Source of the DNA: Phytopythium helicoides
Lineage: Eukaryota > Oomycota > Peronosporomycetes > Pythiales > Pythiaceae
Direction: 5' to 3'
Length of the DNA stretch: 64,000 nt
Assembly (NCBI GenBank): GCA_024867545.1
Contig: JANFNE010000027.1
Location: forward strand, 620,001 to 684,000
The position numbers were made by a program, and so were the translations under genes. A model generated the notes under the pieces. The model saw only the letters and a list, made by a program, of their open reading frames with translations. It was not told the origin of the DNA and did no database searches. Every line of letters starts with the position of its first letter. The stretch's first letter is position 1. Of this stretch, positions 1 through 9,774 are shown piece by piece.

Positions 1-1621
1 GTCTGCACGCTCTTGATGTCGTTCCCGTAGTAATCGACGTTGGTCTCGAGCGAGCTGCAGCCAGTGGGGACGGCGATGCACTGGTAGTAGTAGTCGTTCC
101 AGGGCTGGCAGTACGACCCGCTCGCACAGCAGCTTGTGCTTGTAGCACTGCCGCAGTTCCCTCCTACAGCCACACACGACGACGAAGGCGTTGGTGTTGG
201 TGTTGGCGTTGACGCCGGCGTTGGCGTCGGTGTCGTGTAGCCCTTGATGAACGCCGACTGCACCGTGACACCAGAGGCAGCTGCGTACGTGGTCGTGCTC
301 CCGGCCGCGCTCTTGAGCAGGCAGCGGTACGTGCCCGTGCTCGGCTGCGCGTAGAACGAGTAGAGCACGCAGTCGTCAAACTCGACAGCACAGTACTCGC
401 AGCACTCGGCCTGCCGTCTCGAGTTCGAACTCGTACAGCGTGTAGTCGTTGTACATGACGTTCTGGATCGGCGTGCCACAGAGACTGTTGTCGTTGGTGG
501 TGGGAGTCGGAGTCGGCGACGGGGTTGGCGCCGCCGTTGGCGCCGATGTGGAAGAAACCATGAACGCTGACACGGCCTCAACACTCGAACTGTCAGCGTA
601 GTTGGTCTTCTCGCCCGCTGCACTCTTCAGGTAGCACGTGTGCTGTCCTGTGGTCGTCGAGATGAAGTGCGTGTACAGCACGCAGCTCGGGTTGGACGCG
701 CACAGCACACAGCAGGCGGCCGCCGTCGTCACGTTTGACGTCGAGATGTCAAACCCGTGGTAGTAGATGTTCGCGAGCTGGTCGCCGCACACGAGCGGTG
801 CGGACGAAGGCGTCGGCGTCGGGGTCGCCGTGACAACTCCCGACACGGCTCCAGTCTTGGTGACCTTGCCACTCGCACTGCTCTTGAGGTAGCATGTAGG
901 TCCCGACGGGTCCTGGTTCCAAAACGTGTACGCGACGCAGCCACTGGTCTCCTGGCACAGCTCACAGCACGTCCATGGATAGGTGGTCTGCACGCTCTTG
1001 ATGTCGTTCCCGTAGAAGTCGACGTCTGTCTGCATGCTCCACATCCGTCCGCGACTCCGATGCACTGGTAGTAGTACTCGCTCCAAGGCTGGCAGTACGA
1101 CCCGCTCGCACAGCAGCTCGTGCTTGTTGCGCTGCCGCAGTACTCTCCTTGGGCAGCGCAGGTCGTTGGTGCGGTCGTTGGTGCAGTCGTCGGCGCGGTC
1201 GTGGTCTTCGTGACGGTTCCTGACACGGCACCCTGACTTGGTCACCTTGCCACTACCGCTGGTCTTCAGGTAGCACGTCGGTCCTGACGGGTCCTGGTTC
1301 CAAAACGTGTACGCTGTGCAGCCGCTGGTCTCCTGGCAGAGCTCGCAGCACGTCCACGGGTATGTCGTCTGCACGCTGGAGAGATCGTTCCCGTAGAAGT
1401 CGACGTCGGTCTCGAGCGCGCTGCAGCCGTCGGGGACAGCCGACGCACTGGTAGTAGTACTCGTTCCAGGGCTGGCAGTAGCTGCCGTCGGGGCAGCATG
1501 TCGTGCCGTCCGCGTTGCCGCAGTAGTCGCCCACGGCCGCCGAGCACGTGGCTGCGCGCGCAGTCTCTGCTGTCAGCGCCACTAGCGCCACCGCCTTCCA
1601 AAGCCCCGAGCGTAGCTGCAT
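1..1621 (-). CDS. CBEL-like secreted protein with CBM1 and PAN/Apple modules (left-truncated, frameshifted)
   Basis: Secreted carbohydrate-binding protein of the CBEL type known from Phytophthora, where such proteins bind cellulose and sit in the cell wall. A signal peptide (MQLRSGLWKAVALVALTAET...) is followed by a Cys-rich CBM1-like module (CCPDGSYCQPWNEYYYQC), a PAN/Apple module (WTCCELCQETSGC...TCYLK), then CBM1, PAN, two further PAN modules joined by Thr/Pro/Ser linkers, and another CBM1 running off the left edge. The start was chosen because it gives the signal peptide. The reading frame is broken at about 1438, 1234, 1034/1035 and 412. Three of these are extra single bases and one (1034/1035) is a missing base. 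Between the breaks all modules are intact. I infer either assembly errors or a recently broken allele. Module order is visible directly; cellulose binding is inferred from the family. Confidence 0.85.
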
Positions 1622-2251
1622 CTCCAGTGTGCTGTTCGATCTGCGGTGGTGCTTGCGAATTGGCGACTGACCGCCGATGGATGTAGCGGTGCCACGGATG
1701 TGCTTTGGGGTGCCCGACCTTCCCGTTGGCGCCCAACTTCAACTTGGCCCATTGCTACTCACTCGCCTCGAGACCGCTTCAGCCTGTCAAGTTACAACAG
1801 CGAGGGCAGGCCGCGCCGCGACCTCCAACGCGTCTGCAGTCGACGACTCGAACGAGATGTCGCCTACACTGCCGGCTTCACCGCCTCACCTCCTTCACGA
1901 CGCACTCGACTTTGTAGGTCGGACCTCGAATATCCGCACTTGCCATGAAGACTCGCAAGGCTGCTCTTGGCACTACATCCATCACAACGCTCGAGTCCGT
2001 GCTGACCTCGCTGCTTCTCTCCGCTCCACTCGCTCAGGACGCCGTCGGTCTCTCATCGGGCATCCACGTCTCCAAGTCGGTTTGTACCCATGTGCTCACT
2101 GCTCACCACTATAATTGGCTAAAATACCCCACCGTTTCTACCAATCGCCGTCTTCCCCTCTTTCCTAACCGCCACCCCCCCCCCTATACACATAGTATCG
2201 CCACCCACCCCCGTCCATCCGAGATCTCGCGACCACCAGCAGCAAGCGAGC
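1622..2251. other. intergenic, divergent promoter space
   Basis: Lies between the divergent CBEL-like and RRM genes. Short open frames here show no recognisable domain. Just before the RRM gene is a pyrimidine-rich stretch with a run of ten C at about 2173-2182. No other signal was recognised. Confidence 0.5.
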
Positions 2252-3017
2252 ATGGCGGAGGACGCGATCGCGGCGGCGGCGGGCGACGCGCCGCCCAACC
2301 ACACGGTGTACGCCAAGAACCTGAACGATAAGATCAAGCTGGAGCGCATGAAGGCGGCGCTGTACGCGGCCTTCTCGGCGCACGGCGCGGTGCTGGAGGT
2401 GGTCATGAGCAAGGCGCGGCGACTGCGCGGCCAGGCGTGGGTCACGTTCGACGACGTGGCCAGCGCCTCGAGCGCGCTGCGGGCGCTCAACGGCGCGCAG
2501 GTGTTCGACAAGCCGCTCGTGCTGCAGTTCGGCAAGGACAAGGCCGACGTCATCGCGCGCAGGGAGGGCACCTTCGTGCCGAGGGAGAAGCGCAAGCGCG
2601 AGCCCGCCAGGCAGGAGCCCGCGCCGGCCAAGCGGCCCTCCCACGACGCTGGCCACGGGGGCGCGCCGCCGCCGCCGCCCCCGCCGCCGCAGGCCGCAGC
2701 GCCCAACAAGATCCTGTTCCTGCAGGACCTCCCCGAGTCCTGCAACCAGGACATGCTCAGCGTGCTCTTCAAGCAGTACCACGGCTTCAAGGTGCGCACG
2801 CTCGGCGGCCACTGCGCATTGCTGGCGACGTCGCTAACGCTCTCGTGTGTGTGTCGGCGTTGTGGATCGACAGGAGGTGCGCCTCGTGCCCGGCAAGAAG
2901 GGGCTCGCGTTCGTCGAGTTCGGCGACGAGGCGCAGGCTGCCATCGCGCGCCAGGGGCTCTCAGGCTTCAAGCTCACGCCCACCGACACGCTGCAGGTCT
3001 CCTTCGCCAAGAAGTGA
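2252..3017 (+). CDS. U1A/U2B''-type spliceosomal RNA-binding protein, two RRMs
   Basis: U1 snRNP A / U2 snRNP B'' homologue, binding U1 or U2 snRNA stem-loops in the nucleus. Two exons, 2252-2791 and 2874-3017, flank an 82-nt GT-AG intron with a CTAAC-like branch point (gctaacg). The product is 227 aa, close to human U2B'' (225). RRM1 spans about residues 16-95: it starts NHTVYAKNLNDKIKLERMK, has RNP1-like RGQAWVTF, and its segment KPLVLQFGKDKADVIA matches the family. A Lys/Arg- and Pro-rich linker (PPPPPPPPQ) follows. RRM2 (NKILFLQDLPESCN...GLAFVEFGDEAQAAIA) is split by the intron and ends at SFAKK. I cannot decide between U1A and U2B''; as in Drosophila SNF, one protein may do both jobs. 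Confidence 0.9.
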
Positions 3018-3299
3018 GCCACCGCGCCGTCGGACCGCTCGCAGCCTGGCCTCGCCGGACTGGCTGGCCACTGTAGTTGAGATTTAATACACGGCAGCGG
3101 AGTCGGCTGTCTGCTCATGGGTATCAACTGCAACGCGCAGAGTGCGACGGGCCGCGCCGCCCGCTCTAGCAATGTGTGGGTCTACTGCCAAAACGTTCTA
3201 CTTCGTCGTGGACAGCAAGCGCCATCTACCTGACTTACACGACTCGTGTTAGCGGCGCTTCATCCTGATCAACTACCGGCAAACAACTGCCCAGCACGC

Positions 3300-5324
3300 T
3301 CACTTGGTGCTCGCGAGGTACGTCTCGTACAGCTTCTTCTGCTTGTCCTGCTCCTTCTTCAGCTTCTTGCGCTGGCTCTTGGTCAGCTCCACGCCAGCAG
3401 CGTCGTGCGTCGGCAGACCCTCCTCGTCGAAGCGAGAGTACTGATCCGCCTGCGTGCGCGAAAAGAGCTCCTGCGGTGGGATCTTCATGCGCTCCTGCTT
3501 TGGCCGCCAGCTGCTGCGCCTGCGCGTCCTTGCGGCTGGCCGTTGGCGCACCTCCCTCGCTCTCCTGGAGGCTCGACGCCTCACGCAGCGCCACAATCTG
3601 GTTGTACACCTTGCGCTTGGGGGTCGAGTCCTGAGTCGGCCACAAAGTAGCCAATGCGCTCGAACTGCACGATCTCCTCGCCGCGCAGGTTGCGCGCGAA
3701 CGACTCAGGGGTCCACGCGGGCGTTGGCGTACACGCGCTCCGACGTCTTGGTGTCCACCAGCGCCATCCAGTCCTCCACGTCGTTCGGCAGCGCCGGCAC
3801 CGTGAACAGGTGCGAGTACACGCGCACCTCGAGCGAGGGGCTGTTGAACGGCACCCACGAGAGCGTGCCCTTGGGCTTGGCGTCACTCGAGCCAGCCCAG
3901 TCGCACTCGCTAAAGACCTTGGTGATGACGCCCTTGGCGTCTGTCTCGAACACGGCTGCACGTAAGCGTGAAGCCGGCGTACTTTAGCCGCACCGACTTG
4001 CTGGGGGCAAGACCGAAAAAGTCGGCCGCATCCGTGGTGCGGATGTCGCTGCGGTCAATGAAGATCTTGTTGGTCAGCTTGACGTTGTGCGAGGGCTTGG
4101 CGCCGTCCACGACGCGCTCAGGGGTCGTGCGGGAAGTCCAGCACCGAGAAGTCGAGGCTCGCGGGCTTGCTGGCGTCCGAAAAGTTGGTGATCTCGACCT
4201 CCACAGGGGTCGAGCACCGCCATGGCGCGCTTGGACGATTCCCCCAGCACGCGGCGCGCGACGGCAAAGAGGCGTTCGATCTGGATCTGCGACTGCACTC
4301 GCGTGACACCGATCTCCTTGCAGAACTGCTTGAGGATCTCGGGCGTGAAGCCGCGGCGCTTGAGGCCGTTGAGCGTCGGCATGCGCGGGTCGTCCCAGCC
4401 GCGCACCGTCTTGGAGGTCACGAGCTTGAGCAGCTTGCGCTTGCTGAGCACCGTGTAGGTCATGTCGAGGCGCGCGAACTCGTAGACGTTGGGCTTGAAG
4501 AGGTCAAGCGCGTCCAGCAGCCAGTAGTACGACTCGCGGCGCGTCTCGAACTCGAGCGTGCAGATCGAGTAGTCAATGTGCTCGAGCGCGTCGACGATGC
4601 AGTGCGTGTAGTCGTAGGTGGGGTAGATGCACCATGCGTCGCCGATGTGCGGGTGCGGCACGAACTTGATGCGGTATGCCACGTGGTCCCACATGTTGGG
4701 GTTGGCGCTGGCCAGGTCCATCTTCATGCGCAGACTGGCCTCTCCCTCTGCGTAGAGCCCGCGCTTCATCTTCTCGAACTCTGCGAGGTTCTCGGCGACG
4801 GATCGGGAGCGGAAGGGCGACTTGGCCTCGCTGGGCACGTCGTCCTCGCTCTTGGGTCCCGGCGATCCGTGGAACTGCTGCAGCGCGAGGCGCGACTTCT
4901 CGATCTCGGCCTTGCTCTGGTGGCACACGTACGCCTTGCCGCGCTTGATGAGCTTGATGGCGAGGTCGTAGAGCTCCTGGAAGTACTCGCTGCTGTACGT
5001 GACCTTGGTGGGCGAGTAGCCGAGCCACTTGACGTTGGCCGCCAGCGCCTGGATGTACTCCTGGCTCTCGGCCTCGGGGTTCGTGTCGTCATAGCGGAAG
5101 TACGTGGCGCGGCGCTCGCGCGGCACGCCCAGCTTCTCGAACGCCTCCTCGAAGTTCATGTGCATCGACTTGGCGTGGCCCACGTGCAGGTATCCGTTGG
5201 GCTCGGGCGGGAAGCGCGTGCGCACCACGCCGTTCGTCACGCGCGCGTGCTCCGCGAGCGCCGCCGCCGAGTTCTCGGCCAGCGCCAGCGCGCGCGCCTC
5301 GAGCGCCGTCGACGTCGTCGCCAT
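3300..5324 (-). CDS. glutaminyl-tRNA synthetase, cytosolic (six one-base frameshifts)
   Basis: Class I GlnRS, charging tRNA-Gln with glutamine. The HIGH box is in [17 protein letters not shown] near residue 40; downstream are [12 protein letters not shown], the glutamine-site region and a KMSKS-equivalent [11 protein letters not shown], then [17 protein letters not shown]. After that come the anticodon-binding beta-barrels and a Lys-rich tail ([18 protein letters not shown]). The protein starts almost at the catalytic core, so the long N-terminal YqeY-like domain of animal and yeast enzymes is absent. The frame is interrupted by one extra base at about 4205, 4120, 3957, 3707, 3632 and 3496. 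Subtracting six bases leaves exactly 673 codons, which supports exactly six insertions and an ancestral 672-aa product. The first 1.1 kb is uninterrupted. This is an essential enzyme, so a working copy or corrected sequence must exist. Confidence 0.9.
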
Positions 5325-5648
5325 GGAGGTGGAGCGGCCGAGCCGAGGGGGGAAGAAGCGAAGTGGGTGGATGGATCCGGCGGATCGGGAGGGGCTACAG
5401 TATGGGGCTTTTAGTTCTTGCGAGCACGGTACGGAGTGGAACTCGCCTTTTTGGGACTGACATGACCGACGCGACGTGGGTTGAGGACATTGGGCGCCAG
5501 CGGCCAGGAGAAGCTGCCGCTGCCGGCGTGTTCAACACCAGAACGTTCCTGTGGAGGCCAAATAGGTCCAACACTCACCAATACGACGCGATCAAGAACC
5601 AGCAGCAGGTTCATCGCTCTATCAAGGACTCGGAAGGACAGAGAGGGC
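5325..5648. other. intergenic, upstream of the GlnRS gene
   Basis: The upstream region of the GlnRS gene runs into the satellite array. No coding region or clear promoter motif was recognised. Confidence 0.4.
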
Positions 5649-8600
5649 TGCGAAGTGGAAGTGGTGGAGTAGGAGTGGAAGCTGGCACGGAAGAGCTGGC
5701 CCGAGGCAAAGGTGAGCGAGCTGGCGGCACACCTTGTCCATCGCTTCGCGTAGAGCTGAGCGAGCACGGCGAACCGCACCCAGCCAAACAACTACGAGCG
5801 GCGAACTGCGTCCCGCGCAGAGCTAGCACACGGCGGAGAGCCGCATGTTGCAACTGCGCTTCGCACAATGGAGCAATGGACTAGCACCCCTTCTTGCTCA
5901 TGCTCGAATGCTCGAGATGACGGCGACGATGACGGCGACAACGACGATGGCGAGACCAAAGCTTGGAGCCGAAGTGGAAGTGGTGGAGTAGGAGTGGAAG
6001 CTGGCACGGAAGAGCTGGCCCGAGGCAAAGGTGAGCGAGCTGGCGGCACACCTTGTCCATCGCTTCGCGTAGAGCTGAGCGAGCACGGCGAACCGCACCC
6101 AGCCAAACAACTACGAGCGGCGAACTGCGTCCCACGCAGAGCTAGCACATGGCGGAGAGCCGTATGCTGCAACTACGCTTCGCACAATGGAGCAATGGAC
6201 TGGCACCCCTTCTTGCTCATGCTCGAATGCTCGAGATGACGGCGACGATGATGGCGACAACGACGATGGCGAGGCCAAAGCTTGGAGCCGAAGTGGAAGT
6301 GGGAGTAGGAGTGGAAGCTGGCACGGAAGAGCTGGCACGGAAGAGCTGACCCGAGGCAAAGGTGAGCGAGCTGGCGGCACACCTCGTCCATCGCTTTGCG
6401 TAGAGCTGAGCGAGCACGGCGAACCGCACCCAACCAAACAACTACGAGCGGCGAACTGCGTCCCACGCAGAGCTAGCACATGGCGGAGAGCCGTATGCTG
6501 CAACTACGCTTCGCACAATGGAGCAATGGACTGGCACCCCTTCTTGCTCATGCTCGAATGCTCGAGATGACGGCGACGATGATGGCGACAACGACGATGG
6601 CGAGGCCAAAGCTTGGAGCCGAAGTGGAAGTGGGAGTAGGAGTGGAAGCTGGCACGGAAGAGCTGGACCCGAGGCAAAGGTGAGCGAGCTGGCGGCACAC
6701 CTCGTCCATCGCTTCGCGTAGAGCTGAGCGAGCACGGCGAACCGCACCCAGCCAAACAACTACGAGCGGCGAACTGCGTCCCGCGCAGAGCTAGCACACG
6801 GCGGAGAGCCGCATGCTGCAACTGCGCTTCGCACAATGGAGCAATGGACTAGCACCCCTTCTTGCTCATGCTCGAATGCTCGAGATGACGGCGACGATGA
6901 CTGGCGACAACGACGATGGCGAGACCAAAGCTTGGAGCCGAAGTGGAAGTGGAGTAGGAGTGGAGCTGGCCGAGAGCTGGCACGGAAGAGCTGGCCCGAG
7001 GCAAAGGTGAGCGAGCTGGCGGCACACCTCGTCCATCGCTTCGCGTAGAGCTGAGCGAGCACGGCGAACCGCACCCAACCAAACAACTACGAGCGGCGAA
7101 CTGCGTCCCGCGCAGAGCTAGCACACGGCGGAGAGCCGCATGCTGCAACTGCGCTTCGCACAATGGAGCAATGGACTGGCACCCCTTCTTGCTCATGCTC
7201 GAATGCTCGAGATGACGGCGACGATGACGGCGACAACGACGATGGCGAGACCAAAGCTTGGAGCCGAAGTGGAAGTGGTGGAGTAGGAGTGGAAGCTGGC
7301 ACGGAAGAGCTGGCCCGAGGCAAAGGTGAGCGAGCTGGCGGCACACCTTGTCCATCGCTTCGCGTAGAGCTGAGCGAGCACGGCGAACCGCACCCAGCCA
7401 AACAACTACGAGCGGCGAACTGCGTCCCGCGCAGAGCTAGCACACGGCGGAGAGCCGCATGTTGCAACTGCGCTTCGCACAATGGAGCAATGGACTAGCA
7501 CCCCTTCTTGCTCATGCTCGAATGCTCGAGATGACGGCGACGATGACGGCGACAACGACGATGGCGAGACCAAAGCTTGGAGCCGAAGTGGAAGTGGGGA
7601 GTAGGAGTGGAAGCTGGCACGGAAGAGCTGGCACGGAAGAGCTGACCCGAGGCAAAGGTGAGCGAGCTGGCGGCACACCTCGTCCATCGCTTTGCGTAGA
7701 GCTGAGCGAGCACGGCGAACCGCACCCAACCAAACAACTACGAGCGGCGAACTGCGTCCCACGCAGAGCTAGCACATGGCGGAGAGCCGTATGCTGCAAC
7801 TACGCTTCGCACAATGGAGCAATGGACTGGCACCCCTTCTTGCTCATGCTCGAATGCTCGAGATGACGGCGACGATGACTGGCGACAACGACGATGGCGA
7901 GGCCAAAGCTTGGAGCCGAAGTGGAAGTGGGAGTAGGAGTGGAAGCTGGCACGGAAGAGCTGGCACGGAAGAGCTGACCCGAGGCAAAGGTGAGCGAGCT
8001 GGCGGCACACCTCGTCCATCGCTTTGCGTAGAGCTGAGCGAGCACGGCGAACCGCACCCAACCAAACAACTACGAGCGGCGAACTGCGTCCCACGCAGAG
8101 CTAGCACATGGCGGAGAGCCGTATGCTGCAACTACGCTTCGCACAATGGAGCAATGGACTGGCACCCCTTCTTGCTCATGCTCGAATGCTCGAGATGACG
8201 GCGACGATGATGGCGACAACGACGATGGCGAGGCCAAAGCTTGGAGCCGAAGTGGAAGTGGGAGTAGGAGTGGAAGCTGGCACGGAAGAGCTGGCACGGA
8301 AGAGCTGACCCGAGGCAAAGGTGAGCGAGCTGGCGGCACACCTCGTCCATCGCTTTGCGTAGAGCTGAGCGAGCACGGCGAACCGCACCCAACCAAACAA
8401 CTACGAGCGGCGAACTGCGTCCCACGCAGAGCTAGCACATGGCGGAGAGCCGTATGCTGCAACTACGCTTCGCACAATGGAGCAATGGACTGGCACCCCT
8501 TCTTGCTCATGCTCGAATGCTCGAGATGACGGCGACGATGATGGCGACAACGACGATGGCGAGGCCAAAGCTTGGAGCCGAAGTGGAAGTGGGAGTAGGA

Positions 8601-9313
8601 GTGGAAGCTGGCACGGAAGAGCTGGCACGGAAGAGCTGACCCGAGGCAAAGGTGAGCGAGCTGGCGGCACACCTCGTCCATCGCTTTGCGTAGAGCTGAG
8701 CGAGCACGGCGAACCGCACCCAACCAAACAACTACGAGCGGCGAACTGCGTCCCACGCAGAGCTAGCACATGGCGGAGAGCCGTATGCTGCAACTACGCT
8801 TCGCACAATGGAGCAATGGACTGGCACCCCTTCTTGCTCATGCTCGAATGCTCGAGATGACGGCGACGATGATGGCGACAACGACGATGGCGAGGCCAAA
8901 GCTTGGAGCCGAAGTGGAAGTGGGTGGAGTAGGAAGCTGGCACGGAAGAGCTGGCACGGAAGAGCTGACCCGAGGCAAAGGTGAGCGAGCTGGCGGCACA
9001 CCTCGTCCATCGCTTCGCGTAGAGCTGAGCGAGCACGGCGAACCGCACCCAACCAAACAACTACGAGCGGCGAACTGCGTCCCGCGCAGAGCTAGCACAC
9101 GGCGGAGAGCCGCATGTTGCAACTGCGCTTCGCACAATGGAGCAATGGACTAGCACCCCTTCTTGCTCATGCTCGAATGCTCGAGATGACGGCGACGATG
9201 ACGGCGACAACGACGATGGCGAGACCAAAGCTTGGAGCCGAAGTGGAAGTGGTGGAGTAGGAGTGGAAGCTGGCACGGAAGAGCTGGCCCGAGGCAAAGG
9301 TGAGCGAGCTGGC
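5649..9313. repeat. tandem satellite, ~320-332 bp unit, about eleven copies
   Basis: The anchor sequence cgaggcaaaggtgagcgagc recurs about twelve times (near 5702, 6021, 6352, 6670, 6997, 7316, 7648, 7980, 8311, 8642, 8971 and 9290). Spacings are 319-332 bp. Length differences come mainly from an internal block of short sub-repeats (variants of ggagtaggagtggaagc and gcacggaagagctg). Two sequence variants alternate. One has cgcgcagagctagcacacgg; the other has cacgcagagctagcacatgg. Approximate order of variants is A,B,B,A,A,A,B,B,B,B,A. Long open frames occur on both strands and repeat with the unit, but lengths and frames change with each indel. I read this as a non-coding satellite or minisatellite. 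Confidence 0.93.
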
Positions 9314-9774
9314 GTCGTATCTTTTCCATCACTGCTGGGCATGCTTGCGCCGTGGTCTTCACTCGGCAGATTTGGATGTGGCGACAGGCGGCGACAGGCG
9401 GCTTTTTGAGATTTTTGAAAAATGTAGTGTGGCCCACTGGAATAACCCGTGAGGTTTTGTAGTATAGAATGTTGGAAGTATACGATTTCCAATACATAGA
9501 GTTGAAGAGGTTGTTTTTGCAGGTACAGTAGTTGGTCAGCCGCCACTAGGCTGCTATGTTTGATGAATATGCTTCTTCTTGTTGTGCAGTCTGTGCGAGA
9601 TTGGAGTGTTATTCAGACCGCTGCAATATCTGCCTTCCCGCGATTTTTTTTTTTTTTTTTTTTTTTTTTTGCAAGGGTTGGTGGTGCTAAAGCAAGTGTT
9701 GGTTTCCAGAATCCAGATATCAATTGATAGCCCATGGCCGCTCTATTGAATGGAGTGCTGTGAAGTACAACGAA
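9314..9774. other. intergenic with A/T-rich tract
   Basis: More AT-rich than its neighbours, this stretch lies between the satellite and the stop codon of the START-like gene at 9775-10995. Apart from the poly-T run at 9644-9670 nothing was recognised. Confidence 0.5.
9644..9670. repeat. homopolymer T27 (A27 on minus strand)
   Basis: Twenty-seven uninterrupted T on the plus strand, 104 nt beyond the stop codon of the minus-strand START-like gene. On the gene's strand this is a poly-A tract downstream of the coding region. It could be a retroposition footprint or a simple slippage tract. Confidence 0.9.

Noticed and set aside
4000..4210. Programmed ribosomal frameshifting as explanation for the GlnRS breaks
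   Set aside because: Six separate sites in one gene with no slippery heptamers; single-base insertions explain all of them.
4167..5414. Plus-strand 415-aa frame opposite GlnRS
   Set aside because: It is the antisense shadow of a GC-rich coding region; its composition is Val/Glu/Arg-rich without domains.
5649..9313. Dozens of repeated open frames in the satellite (for example the MFGWVRFAVLAQLYAKRW series)
   Set aside because: Frames change with each unit's indels and no unit shows codon-level constraint; the repeat explains them.
5649..9313. CRISPR-like array
   Set aside because: The units are full-length tandem copies without unique spacers, in a eukaryotic genome.
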